A stretch of 64,000 bases of DNA from Planctomyces sp. SH-PL62 (GTDB lineage: Bacteria; Planctomycetota; Planctomycetia; Planctomycetales; Planctomycetaceae), in assembly GCA_945893045.1 (NCBI GenBank), contig CAMDEA010000002.1:62001-126000 (forward strand), written 5' to 3'. The position numbers and the translations under genes were made by a program. Below the pieces are notes generated by a model that was not told the origin of the DNA, did no database searches, and saw only the letters and a list, made by a program, of their open reading frames with translations. Each line of letters starts with the position of its first letter. The first letter of the stretch is position 1. Below, one piece after another: positions 52,584 through 61,454 of this stretch.

Positions 52584-54332
52584 TCACACCGCCTTCGTGG
52601 GAGAAGCGGCACGCTGACTGATTTCTTCCGGTTTGACGCGACTCAATCCCGATGCCGTGCCAGTTCGGGCACTGCTGTCTTCGCTGGGAGTCGCCACCAC
52701 TTCGAGCCGCAACGGCAGCGAGATGGTGAAGGTGCTCCCTTTGCCGAACTCGCTGACCAGCGTGATCTCACCGCCCAGCAGTTTGGACAATTCTTTGACG
52801 ATCGAGAGGCCCAGACCGGTCCCCTCGAATTGCCGGGTCAGTGCGTCCTCCTGGCCGGGCTGCAAGCGGCCCTGGCGGAACTTTTCAAAGATCCGTTCTT
52901 GTTCTTCCAGCGGGATGCCGATGCCGGTGTCTTCGACTTCGACAAAGAAGCGTGTTTCTTCGCGGCAGCCGGCGCGAACTCGCACGCGGCCCCCTTCGGG
53001 AGTGAACTTGATGGCGTTCGACAGCAGGTTGTTGAGCACCTGTTGCAGCTTGCCGACATCCTGAAACAGCCGCGGCACATCGGGATCAACTTGCCAAGTC
53101 AGCTCGATGTTTTTCTTTTCGGCCTGCGGAGCCATCGCACTGGTTTGCCGCTCGATCAGGTCGGTCAGTGAAGTCTCGACCAAGTGCAGTTCCATCTTGC
53201 CGCTTTCGATCTTGGCGAGGTCCAGGATGTCGTTGACCAGCGACAGCAAATTGCGGCCGGCGACATTGATGTTGCCGACATAGCGCCGCTGCTTGTCGGA
53301 CAGATTGTCCGCCGTGTTCAGCACATCGCTGAACCCGAGGATGCTGTTGAGCGGCGTGCGCAATTCGTGGCTCATCGTCGCCAGGAATTCGTTCTTGATG
53401 TTGTTGAGTTCGTACAGCCGCAGGTTCACGCGAGCCAGCTCATCCACCTTGCCGTCGAGGTCCGCGTTGACGCTGCGCAATTCTTCCTGCACCGTGACGA
53501 GATGCCGCAACATCCGATTGAACGCATGGCTGAGTTCCTCGAACTCGTCGCCGGTGCGGATGTCGGCCCGCATGTCGAGCTTGCCGTGAGCGATCGCGTC
53601 GCTGACTCGCTTCAAGTGCATGACCGGCTTGGTCACGACGTACCGCAACACCAGATAGATGGCGACGATCGCCAGCACGACCTTCAGCAACTCGGCCGAG
53701 ATCACAAATGCGTTGGTGCGGGCCAGCGAGGACTTCACCCGATCGAGCGGCAGCGTGATCTTCGCCACTCCCAGAAAGTCGCCGATCTCGCGTTTAATTT
53801 CGTGGCCGTCGGCATCGACGCTGAATTCCAGGTATTGGTGGTTGTGGCACGAGAAGCAGGATTTGGACGCACGAAACGCAACGTAATACTCGTACTGGTT
53901 AAGTTTGCCGCCAATCTCTTTGACGACTTCCGCCTCCTCCTTACTAGAACTGAGTTTCTGCCAAGCGTCCCAATCGCGATCCTCGGTCGGCCGAAACCTG
54001 TGACCCGCCCCGGACGTCGATGCCTCGGCATGAAACAACTCTCCCTTGAGAGCACGGAGGTCTTCTGGTTGGACTTCAATGTTCAATTCGTCAATCAACG
54101 CCTCGAACCGCTTATCCGGAGCGAACAACTGAAAGTGAGTCTTCAGGAACAGCGACGTTGCCAATGAACGTGCCGTCGAACGTGTTGACTGATCCAGCAG
54201 CTTCGTCGTCCGCGAGCGGTATAAGAAGAACGTCGCAACCGCCAGCACCGTCAGGCCGGTGCCGAACAACACCAAGACCTTCAGCTCAAAGTTGGTCTCG
54301 CCCAACAGACGTTTTAACCGGCGGTACGACAT
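52584..54332 (-). CDS. membrane histidine kinase with haem-binding sensor domain
   Basis: A 582-residue sensor kinase. Transmembrane segment about 17-38; extracytoplasmic DUF3365/Tll0287-like sensor (about 45-205) with a CxxCH motif (CFSCHNH) that suggests covalent haem; a second helix (about 215-237); HAMP (about 240-290); a coiled coil; HisKA with the phosphorylated His in FLATMSHELRTPLNS; and HATPase_c with N box (NNLLSNAIKF), G1 (DTGIGI) and G2 (GTGLGLSIV). A redox or gas-sensing role is likely. No response regulator lies adjacent. It is upstream of the HisA-like gene on the same strand, with 27 nt between them. Confidence 0.9.
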   Translation of the reverse strand: MSYRRLKRLLGETNFELKVLVLFGTGLTVLAVATFFLYRSRTTKLLDQSTRSTARSLATSLFLKTHFQLFAPDKRFEALIDELNIEVQPEDLRALKGELFHAEASTSGAGHRFRPTEDRDWDAWQKLSSSKEEAEVVKEIGGKLNQYEYYVAFRASKSCFSCHNHQYLEFSVDADGHEIKREIGDFLGVAKITLPLDRVKSSLARTNAFVISAELLKVVLAIVAIYLVLRYVVTKPVMHLKRVSDAIAHGKLDMRADIRTGDEFEELSHAFNRMLRHLVTVQEELRSVNADLDGKVDELARVNLRLYELNNIKNEFLATMSHELRTPLNSILGFSDVLNTADNLSDKQRRYVGNINVAGRNLLSLVNDILDLAKIESGKMELHLVETSLTDLIERQTSAMAPQAEKKNIELTWQVDPDVPRLFQDVGKLQQVLNNLLSNAIKFTPEGGRVRVRAGCREETRFFVEVEDTGIGIPLEEQERIFEKFRQGRLQPGQEDALTRQFEGTGLGLSIVKELSKLLGGEITLVSEFGKGSTFTISLPLRLEVVATPSEDSSARTGTASGLSRVKPEEISQRAASPTKAV

Positions 54333-54695
54333 GCGGCGGAGTGTATCGGCAGCAAGGGATGAGAGTCAGGAGTCACGAGCATCGTGATGCCGCGATCCGA
54401 GCCTCATCACTTTCGATCCCAATGCAAATGCCCAAACCCACGAACCAATTGACGCGCAGGCGAACGGGGCGGCGTGAGCCCCCCGGTATTCAATGGCCAT
54501 CGTGCTCACCGGGAGGCTCACGCCGCCCCGCTCGCCAAACTGGTCACCGACATGCCTCCAACATCAACTGCTTGATTCTCGTGGGACATCTCACCAAAGT
54601 TCGGACACAGTTCGAGAAGTTCACACTTTCAGCGGCACATCGCAGCCGTACTCAACTCCGACTTTCCTTGGAATTCTTGTTGGTTGGTGAATCTT
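54333..54695. other. divergent promoter region with one repeat
   Basis: 363 nt between the histidine kinase (-) and homoserine dehydrogenase (+). Holds the 54459-54536 element; otherwise no feature I can name. Confidence 0.5.
54459..54536. repeat. inverted repeat (GGCGARCGGGGCGGCGTGAG)
   Basis: 28-nt arms 54459-54486 and 54509-54536, two mismatches, 22-nt loop. Confidence 0.94.
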
Positions 54696-56009
54696 ATGGC
54701 GAATGCTCCGTTACGAGTCGCGTTAATCGGCATGGGGACCGTCGGGACCGGTGTCGCCCGGATTTTGACGGCTCAGGCGGACCGGATCGCTCGCCGAGCC
54801 GGTCGCCCGATCGAGATTCGGCGCGTGGTCGTGCAGCATCTGGAAAAGCCGCGCGGCGTGACGTTGCCCGACGGCATGATCACCGACAGTCCCGATGCGG
54901 TGTATGCCGACAAAGAGATTGACGTCGCTCTGCATCTGGTCGGTGGGCAGGAGCCGGCGCGGACCATCATGTTGCGGCTGTTGGAGTCGGGTAAAGAGGT
55001 CGTCACCGCCAACAAAGCGTTGCTGTGTGAACACGGCGACGAAGTCTTTCGGCGTGCTCGCGAGCTGGGCCGGACCGTCGCGTTTGAGGCGGCTGTCGCG
55101 GGCGGCATTCCGATCATCGCGGCGATCGGTCAGTCGATGGCCGGCAATCAGATCATTTCGATTCAAGGGATCCTCAACGGGACGAGCAACTTCATCCTGA
55201 CCGAGATGCACGAGAAGGGACGGACCTATTCCGACGTGCTCGCCGAGGCTCAAAAGCTCGGCTATGCCGAGGCCGATCCGACGCTCGATGTGGATGGGAC
55301 CGACGCGGCGCAGAAGCTCGTGCTGCTCAGCCAACTGGCGTTCGGGACGAAGGTGCCGGTCCTGTCGTTTCAACGCGCCGGCATCGACAAGCTGGAACTC
55401 GCCGACCTGCGGAACGCGGCGGGGTTCGGCTATCGCGTGAAGCTGCTGGCAACCGCTCGATTGGTCGCAGGACAACTCGAAATGCACGTGCAGCCGACGC
55501 TCATCAAATTGGACGAACCGCTGGCGAAGACGTCCGGCGCGTTCAACATGGTCGAACTGACCGGCGATGCGGTCGGACGCTTGTGGTACTCCGGCGCGGG
55601 TGCGGGCGAGATGCCGACCGCTTCGGCCGTCGTCGCCGATTTAATCGACATGGCGGTTGGCCGAGCACAGCTCACATTCACGCGGCTCGACATCTGGCGC
55701 GAGCATTCGCCGCTGCCGTTGTTGCCGGCGACTGATGTGCGCCGCCGCTTCTACCTGCGCTACAACGTCGAGGATCGCCCACACGTGCTGGCCGACATCG
55801 CCGACATCCTCGGTCGGCACAACATCAGCATCGCCTCGGTCATTCAGAAGGAAGCCGAATCGGCGACTTCACCGGGTGGACCGCCAACCGTCCCGCTGGT
55901 CATCATGACGCACGAAAGCACGGAAGGAGCGATGCGCGACGCCGACGCGGAACTCGCACAACTCAAAAGCATCCGTCCCCCGCGCGTCCGAATTCCGGTC
56001 GCATCGTGA
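54696..56009 (+). CDS. hom: homoserine dehydrogenase
   Basis: A 437-residue NAD(P)-dependent homoserine dehydrogenase of the aspartate pathway to threonine and methionine. Motifs: ALIGMGTVGTGVARIL (Rossmann), VVTANKALLCEHG, FEAAVAGGIPII, GILNGTSNFIL, and a C-terminal ACT domain (about 345-437, YLRYNVEDRPHVLADIADILG) for amino-acid feedback. Length typical. ATG at 54696 is preceded by GGTTGGTGA; four residues upstream are unlikely to be translated. Confidence 0.95.
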   Translation: MANAPLRVALIGMGTVGTGVARILTAQADRIARRAGRPIEIRRVVVQHLEKPRGVTLPDGMITDSPDAVYADKEIDVALHLVGGQEPARTIMLRLLESGKEVVTANKALLCEHGDEVFRRARELGRTVAFEAAVAGGIPIIAAIGQSMAGNQIISIQGILNGTSNFILTEMHEKGRTYSDVLAEAQKLGYAEADPTLDVDGTDAAQKLVLLSQLAFGTKVPVLSFQRAGIDKLELADLRNAAGFGYRVKLLATARLVAGQLEMHVQPTLIKLDEPLAKTSGAFNMVELTGDAVGRLWYSGAGAGEMPTASAVVADLIDMAVGRAQLTFTRLDIWREHSPLPLLPATDVRRRFYLRYNVEDRPHVLADIADILGRHNISIASVIQKEAESATSPGGPPTVPLVIMTHESTEGAMRDADAELAQLKSIRPPRVRIPVAS

Positions 56010-56014
56010 CGCAA

Positions 56015-56098
56015 CGGGGGCGGGAGTCTTTTTCAGGCCGCGTCTCCCGCCTTCAAATGAACAATCCAATCACCGCGGCCTGAAAAAGACTCCCGACC
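56015..56098. repeat. REP-like inverted repeat, family R9
   Basis: Arms 56015-56040 and 56072-56098 match perfectly except for one missing T on the left (GGGGCGGGAGTCTTTTTCAG). Loop 31 nt, unique. Lies between hom and the PSP1 gene. Confidence 0.95.
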
Positions 56099-56111
56099 CC
56101 TTGGGCACCAC

Positions 56112-56966
56112 ATGGCCAACCACATTGTCCGCTACGGAATCATGCGCATCGTCGGCGAGTTCTCCGCCAAGAACGACGATCCGATCGCGCGGGGGTCGGT
56201 CGTCATCGTACGCTCCGAACGCGGCGTCGAATGCGGAGAGGTGCTGTCTCCCGCCTCCGAGCAAACTCGGAAGTACCTCGGCCGCTCCGATGAGTCGGGC
56301 CGCATCCTGCAAATTGCCACATCCGAGGACTTGCGCAAGCGAGATCAAGTCATCGCCGCGCAGCGACAGGACTTCATCGACTGCGGGCGAATCCTCACCG
56401 AGAGCAAGATGCAGATGCAGTTGATCGACATCGAACGGCTGTTCGGCGGCGAGCGACTCATCATCTATTACCTCTCGGAAAAGCGGATCGACTTTCGCGA
56501 CCTGGTCCGAATTCTGGCCGGGCACTTCAAACTGCGGATCGAAATGCGGCAGATCGGCATTCGCGACGAAGCCAAGCTGCTGGCCGACTACGGTGACTGC
56601 GGCAAACCCGTCTGCTGCAACACACACCTGCGCGAGATGCCGCCGGTCACGATGAAAATGGCCAAGGTCCAAAAGGCGACGCTCGACCCGACGAAGATCT
56701 CTGGACGTTGCGGCCGTCTGAAATGCTGCCTGCGATACGAGTACGACACCTACGAGGAATATCAGCGCGAGCTGCCTCCGGTGGGCGCGACCGTCGTGAC
56801 CAAGGCCGGGCAGGGCCGAGTGATCTCGCAAGAAATTCTGGCGAAGAAAGTGATGATTGCTTACGACGATTCGCGCCGCACCATGACTGACGCGAATGAA
56901 ATCCTGACCGTCATCAACTCGCGCGGGCCCAAGCCGAAAGCCGCGCCGCCGACTGAGAGCGCGTGA
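56112..56966 (+). CDS. PSP1-domain protein (RicT/YaaT-like)
   Basis: A 284-residue PSP1 protein: VRYGIMRIVGEFSA at the start, RGSVVIVRSERGVECGEVL, then the cysteine-rich cluster-binding part YGDCGKPVCCN ... SGRCGRLKCCLRYE. In Bacillus subtilis RicT is part of the RicAFT complex that binds iron-sulphur clusters and affects RNase Y. The other two subunits are not here. The C-terminus is a proline/alanine tail. Confidence 0.88.
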   Translation: MANHIVRYGIMRIVGEFSAKNDDPIARGSVVIVRSERGVECGEVLSPASEQTRKYLGRSDESGRILQIATSEDLRKRDQVIAAQRQDFIDCGRILTESKMQMQLIDIERLFGGERLIIYYLSEKRIDFRDLVRILAGHFKLRIEMRQIGIRDEAKLLADYGDCGKPVCCNTHLREMPPVTMKMAKVQKATLDPTKISGRCGRLKCCLRYEYDTYEEYQRELPPVGATVVTKAGQGRVISQEILAKKVMIAYDDSRRTMTDANEILTVINSRGPKPKAAPPTESA

Positions 56967-56974
56967 CCTTCTTT

Positions 56975-57039
56975 GTAGCCCCGCTTCGCCAGAACGCGGG
57001 CGTGCGACCGCAAACCCACGTTCTGGCGAACGTGGCTAC
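56975..57039. repeat. REP-like element, family R4 (GTAGCC...TTCGCCAGAACG)
   Basis: Arms 56975-57000 and 57015-57039 pair with two changes and one indel, bounded by GTAG/CTAC; local stems are CGC...GCG-like around TTCGCCAGAA. The right foot gives the TAG stop of the D-aminoacylase gene. Confidence 0.92.
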
Positions 57040-58715
57040 CGCTCGCAGCGCAGATGTCGTCCCGGCAGCGTACGCGGCAGGCGATCGGGCGACACCGGTT
57101 GACCCGACTCGATGATTGGCGTGCCGTTCACGAACACACCCTGCATTCCCGTCGTCGGCTGCAACGGTTCTTCGTAGGTCGCTTGGTCCGTAATTGTCTC
57201 CGGATCGAACAGCACGACGTCGGCAAAGTTGCCGGGCTTCAATTCGCCGCGCTGCTTTAAGCCATAGCGAGCGGCCGGCCATCCGGACAGCTTGTGGACG
57301 GCGTCTTCCAGCGAAAACAGTTTCACATCGCGCACGAGTGGGCCAAGTATTCGGCCAGCCGAGCCAAACACGCGCGGATGCGGCCGGCCTTCGAGGCGTA
57401 AGGCTTCCAGTGGCTTATTAGCGTTCATCGCATTCGGCGAAGGATTCGTGATCGGGGCCAGCTTACCCCGGTCGGACGCTCGAACCGGGCTGACGCAACC
57501 GCAGAGAATGCCGTCGGTCCCGACCATCTGCTTGGGATGTTGCAGGAACGGAGTGACCAGCGGATCGTCTCCCTCATTGACGACCAGCAACACCGCGAGC
57601 CGTTCTTCGATCAGCAAATCGGCCAGCGCATCGCCCGGCGACATGTGGCGGCTTTCGACGTAATCGCTCAGCAGTTTTCCTTGATGCCGCGAGTTCTCTT
57701 TGCTGCCAACCCATGCGATGTGGATCTTGTCGATCTCGACCCGATGCTCAGTCAGCCCGCGGTTGAAGCGTTCGCGCACGATTGGATCGCGCAGCCGTTC
57801 GACCGCCGCGATTGGGCCGGATTCCCAGACTTCGTAGGGCAGCAGATAGCTCAGCATCGTCGAGCCGGATTGATACGGATACACGTCGAACGACAGATCG
57901 ACTTCGCGGCACGCCTCGCGGTCGAGATACGCCAGCACTTCGTCCGTCGCTTGCGGCGTTGACGCCTTCAAATGCGAGACGTGCAACTTCGTGCCCGAAC
58001 GCTTCGCGATCTCGACGGCCTCACGCAGCGCGGGCAACAGACCCAGCTTGTAGCGCATGTGCGTGACATACAGCCCGCCGAACTCCGCGACCGGCCGGCT
58101 GGCCTCGACGAGTTCGTCGGTCGTGGCGAAGCACTGCACGATGTAATCGAGACCCGTCGAGAGGCCGACCGCGCCCTCTTCCATCGCTCGGCGGATGTCG
58201 CGGACGATCGACCGCATCTGGAAATCATCCGGCCGTTGCCGACCCCAGCCGCACACGGCCGAGCGGACGTTCGCGTACGGCACTTGCGCGATCACGTTCT
58301 GCACGTTGTTCCCGGCGATGCAGTCCAGGAACTGAGCGATCGAATTCCAGCCGGAGTATTCTTCGAGCGCCAGACCATTCAGCGATCGCAGATAGAAGAT
58401 CCATTCGCGCCACGTCTGCGGAGTGACCGGCGCATAAGAGATGCCGTCGGACATCAGCACCTCGGTCGTGAAACCTTGCAGCGTCTTGGGCAACAGGTGC
58501 GGCGACTTCAGCAGCCAGCCATCGGCGTGCGTGTGAACGTCAATGAATCCGGGAGCCGCGACCAACCCGGTCGCATCAATCGTCTGCTTCGCCTCGGCCA
58601 CCGATAAATCGCCGATCGAGTCGATGCGATCTCCGATGATCCCGATGTCGGCAACAAAGCGCGGCGTGCGAGTTCCATCAATGACCGTGGCGTGGCGAAT
58701 CAAAACGTCGAACAT
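57036..58715 (-). CDS. N-acyl-D-amino-acid deacylase / amidohydrolase
   Basis: A 559-residue amidohydrolase of the D-aminoacylase type, which removes acyl groups from N-acyl-D-amino acids. Motifs: DVLIRHATVIDGT, APGFIDVHTHADGW (HxH), an acidic/histidine site VTHMRYKLG and LHVSHLKAS, and MVGTDGI with the metal-binding Asp. C-terminal ELKPGNFADVVLFD typical. AGGAGG precedes the ATG at 58715. It follows the MATE gene on the same strand with 94 nt between them, filled by an R5 repeat. TAG stop from the R4 element. Confidence 0.88.
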   Translation of the reverse strand: MFDVLIRHATVIDGTRTPRFVADIGIIGDRIDSIGDLSVAEAKQTIDATGLVAAPGFIDVHTHADGWLLKSPHLLPKTLQGFTTEVLMSDGISYAPVTPQTWREWIFYLRSLNGLALEEYSGWNSIAQFLDCIAGNNVQNVIAQVPYANVRSAVCGWGRQRPDDFQMRSIVRDIRRAMEEGAVGLSTGLDYIVQCFATTDELVEASRPVAEFGGLYVTHMRYKLGLLPALREAVEIAKRSGTKLHVSHLKASTPQATDEVLAYLDREACREVDLSFDVYPYQSGSTMLSYLLPYEVWESGPIAAVERLRDPIVRERFNRGLTEHRVEIDKIHIAWVGSKENSRHQGKLLSDYVESRHMSPGDALADLLIEERLAVLLVVNEGDDPLVTPFLQHPKQMVGTDGILCGCVSPVRASDRGKLAPITNPSPNAMNANKPLEALRLEGRPHPRVFGSAGRILGPLVRDVKLFSLEDAVHKLSGWPAARYGLKQRGELKPGNFADVVLFDPETITDQATYEEPLQPTTGMQGVFVNGTPIIESGQPVSPDRLPRTLPGRHLRCER

Positions 58716-58731
58716 GCAAAGCCTCCTGATT

Positions 58732-58813
58732 GTAGGTCAGGCTTTCTAGCCTGACCCGAACGCTCTCGACAACGCCGATGTCAAAACCGGTCAGCCTGGA
58801 AAGGCTGACCTAC
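58732..58813. repeat. REP-like element, family R5 (GTAGGTCAGGCT)
   Basis: Two hairpins: left GGTCAGGCT-TTCT-AGCCTGACC, right GGTCAGCCT-GGAA-AGGCTGACC; ends GTAG (58732) and CTAC (58813). The paired G-to-C and C-to-G differences keep each local stem perfect. The right foot gives the TAG stop of the MATE gene. Confidence 0.95.
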
Positions 58814-60240
58814 TTCGGAGTCGCCTCGATCACTCGCATCTTCTTCCAGTGCCCGGCTTGAAACCTTGCGAAGAAGCCAATCCCCAGCACGATGATGTAG
58901 ATCGTGCAGAACCACCAGCACGCATGCAGTCCGCCTCCGAACCAGCGGATGCTGATCCAAGTCGGCAACACCATGACCGACCAGGCCACGACGCAGGAAA
59001 ACAGCAGCGCAAAGCGAGTGTCCCCCGCGCCACGAATCGCAAAACTGAACACGATCACCATCGCATCGAAGAAACAATAGACCGCCACGAACCGCAGCAA
59101 CTCGACCACGGTGTCGTGCAAGGCGGCAAAATCCTGCGGGTCGGAATACTTCTGGAACGGATACAGGATGACGTCCGGCAGCAGCACAAAGATCACCACG
59201 AAGAAAAACATGTACGCGGCGGAGACTTTGAACGCCGTCCAAGTCGAGCGGACCGCGAGTTCGGGGCGGCCCTCGCCGATGCGCTTTCCGACCAACGTCG
59301 AAACGGCGGTCCCCAAGCCGATCATCGGAATGAACGCCAGCGTGTTGAGCCGGAACGTCAGATTCGTCGCGGCGAGTTCGACCTTCCCCAGCCGGCCAAG
59401 CAGCAGCATGAACACGCTGAAGCTGGCCACGTCCAGAAAGAAATGCACGCCTTGAGGGAACCCGAATTTCAGGAACCGTTTGAATAACACTGGATCGAAC
59501 GCGCGATTCTTCCAGGTGCCGTGATTCGCGCGCAGCTCCGGTTGAAAGATCAGCCAGGCGAGTAACAAGCATTCAACGGTCTGAGCGAGGACCGTCGAAA
59601 TGCCTGCGCCGCGAATGCCCATCTTCGGAAACGGCCCATTCCCGAAGATCAGTAAGTAGTCGCTGAGGATATTCACCGAGACGCCGATGATATTCACGAC
59701 CATGACGATTCGCGTTTTGCCCTGGCCGCTGAAAAAGCAGGTCAGCGCCGCCGTCAACAGCATCGGCACGGACGAAAAGCAGAGCACTCCGAAGTAATCG
59801 GCTTCCAGCACCGCGACCTCTGGATCGTGGCCGATGGCATCAAACAACGGCCGCGCGAACAGCGCCAGCAAATTGAGCAACACACCGCCAACCAACGCCA
59901 GATAAATCGCTTGCCAAACCGCCGCCGCCGCTCGGTCTTGCCGGCCCGCCCCTTCGTATTGAGCTACGAAAGTGTTCGCGTACTGCACGGTCCCAAACAC
60001 GATGCTAATCAGCGTCCATTGCAAGATTCCGGCCGGCACCACAGCCGCCAGCGATGTGGACGAATCCCAAGTCAGAAACACGGCATTCGCCAAGTGCATG
60101 ATGCTGACCGAGCCTGAGCTGATGATCAATGGCACCGCGATGCGCAACAACTCACGCAACGAGCCGGCATGGGACGGGTCTTCTACTACGACAACGCCAC
60201 CGATCGCGATTGGCTCATGCGGAAGTTCAGGCTCAGACAT
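58810..60240 (-). CDS. MATE-family efflux transporter
   Basis: A 476-residue polytopic protein with about 12 transmembrane helices and the two-fold repeat of MATE (NorM) transporters: an N-terminal half starting LRELLRIAVPLIISSGSVSIMHLANAVFL and a second half at RFLKFGFPQGVHFFLDVASFSVFML. It would export cationic compounds against sodium or protons. Start at MSEPELPHEP (60240); no clear ribosome-binding site, and the longer in-frame reading runs into the R1 element at 60339. TAG stop from the R5 element. Confidence 0.9.
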   Translation of the reverse strand: MSEPELPHEPIAIGGVVVVEDPSHAGSLRELLRIAVPLIISSGSVSIMHLANAVFLTWDSSTSLAAVVPAGILQWTLISIVFGTVQYANTFVAQYEGAGRQDRAAAAVWQAIYLALVGGVLLNLLALFARPLFDAIGHDPEVAVLEADYFGVLCFSSVPMLLTAALTCFFSGQGKTRIVMVVNIIGVSVNILSDYLLIFGNGPFPKMGIRGAGISTVLAQTVECLLLAWLIFQPELRANHGTWKNRAFDPVLFKRFLKFGFPQGVHFFLDVASFSVFMLLLGRLGKVELAATNLTFRLNTLAFIPMIGLGTAVSTLVGKRIGEGRPELAVRSTWTAFKVSAAYMFFFVVIFVLLPDVILYPFQKYSDPQDFAALHDTVVELLRFVAVYCFFDAMVIVFSFAIRGAGDTRFALLFSCVVAWSVMVLPTWISIRWFGGGLHACWWFCTIYIIVLGIGFFARFQAGHWKKMRVIEATPK

Positions 60241-60338
60241 CGGCGGGCGCTCGCGGACAAATCGGTGGAGGCGTCGGATTTGAGGACGTGAGCCGCGCGG
60301 ACGCAAGGCAGGCGTTGATCTGTGATCGGCATCGGCTC

Positions 60339-60389
60339 GTAGGTTGGGACTCCGTCCCGAACCCTGGTCGGGACGGAGTCCCAACCGAC
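60339..60389. repeat. REP-like element, family R1
   Basis: 22-nt arms 60339-60360 and 60368-60389 (GTAGGTTGGGACTCCGTCCC), one mismatch that changes the right foot to GTCG. Between the divergent MATE and prenyltransferase-like genes. Confidence 0.94.
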
Positions 60390-60440
60390 AACGCGGGCCG
60401 CTCCCTAACGGTCGCGGTACGGCTACACTCACACGGACTC

Positions 60441-61400
60441 ATGGCAAACGATCAACGAGCAATGACGAACGAACCTTACCTCATCTCTCTCGGTACTCGC
60501 GTCGCCACGGGTCTCGCGCGGCTGGAGCCAGAGCGGCGCGAGCGGCATCGGCGATTCATTCTTTCGCGACAACTGCGCGACGGTGGGTTCAAAGGGCGTG
60601 AGGGGGACTCCGATCTCTATTACACCGGCTTCGCCGTGCGCGGCTTAGCGGTGCTCGGTGGACTCTCGCCGGAAGAGGCTCAGCAAATCGGCCGGTTTGT
60701 CGGCAGTTTCGATTGGCGCTCGCTGCATGTGGTGGATCTCATTAGTTGGCTGTACTCGGCGCTGGTCACGCAGACGTTTGGCGGTCCTGATCCGTTCGCC
60801 AATGAACCGACCGACTGGCCGGATCAGATTGCCGCCAAGCTCGAAAGCGTGCGGACTCCCGACGGCGGTTACGCGAAGTCGGCCGAAGGATCGCTCGGCA
60901 GCACGTATCACTCGTTCCTGACGGTGATGACTTACGAGTTGCTGGGCCGTCAGCCACCCAAGCCGAAGAAGCTGGGACAGTTTTTGTTCGACCGGCAGCG
61001 CGATGATGGCGGCTTCGTCGAGATTGGTCCGATGAAAACCAGCGGCACGAACCCAACCGTTGCGGCCGCCGTGCTGTTACGCCGATTGGGCTTTGCCGAC
61101 GAACAGCTCACGGCCGACCTGCGCGATTTCATGAAGCTGGTTCGCAGCGACGAAGGGGGCTTTCAGGCCAACACACGCATCCCGTTCGCGGACGGACTCT
61201 CGACGTTTACGACGCTGCTCGTCGCTCAAGACTTTGGTCTGACCGAATCGTTGGATGTGGCGGCCATCACTGCGTTCATCACGCAACAACTCGAATTCCC
61301 CACGGGCGGCTTTCGCGGTGCGAGTTGGGACGAACAAGCGGACGTCGAATACACGTTCTACGGACTCGGCGTGCTCGGCTTGCTGAGTGCGGAAAAGTAG
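60441..61400 (+). CDS. prenyltransferase/squalene-cyclase-repeat protein (likely non-catalytic)
   Basis: A 319-residue alpha-alpha toroid similar to the beta subunit of eukaryotic Rab geranylgeranyl transferase: repeated GGF/GGY motifs (RDGGFKGR, PDGGYAKS, DDGGFVEI, DEGGFQAN, PTGGFRGA). The zinc site of true prenyltransferases (Asp-x-Cys and His) appears altered: the segment corresponding to PDVCYSWW reads ADGLSTFT, and DPFHTLFG reads DVEYTFYG, so Cys is Leu and His is Tyr. Probably a binding or pseudo-enzyme. ATG 60441; MTNEPY seven codons later is possible. TAG stop from the R6 element. Confidence 0.78.
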   Translation: MANDQRAMTNEPYLISLGTRVATGLARLEPERRERHRRFILSRQLRDGGFKGREGDSDLYYTGFAVRGLAVLGGLSPEEAQQIGRFVGSFDWRSLHVVDLISWLYSALVTQTFGGPDPFANEPTDWPDQIAAKLESVRTPDGGYAKSAEGSLGSTYHSFLTVMTYELLGRQPPKPKKLGQFLFDRQRDDGGFVEIGPMKTSGTNPTVAAAVLLRRLGFADEQLTADLRDFMKLVRSDEGGFQANTRIPFADGLSTFTTLLVAQDFGLTESLDVAAITAFITQQLEFPTGGFRGASWDEQADVEYTFYGLGVLGLLSAEK

Positions 61401-61450
61401 ACTAGTCACTCCGTGACTCGAATTCTCCGGTCACGGAGTGACCGGTCTAC
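61397..61450. repeat. REP-like element, family R6 (GTAGACYRGTCACTCCGTGAC)
   Basis: 21-nt arms 61397-61417 and 61430-61450, two mismatches; ends GTAG/CTAC; local stems GTCAC/GTGAC. The left foot is the TAG stop of the prenyltransferase-like gene. Confidence 0.95.
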
Positions 61451-61454
61451 TTTG

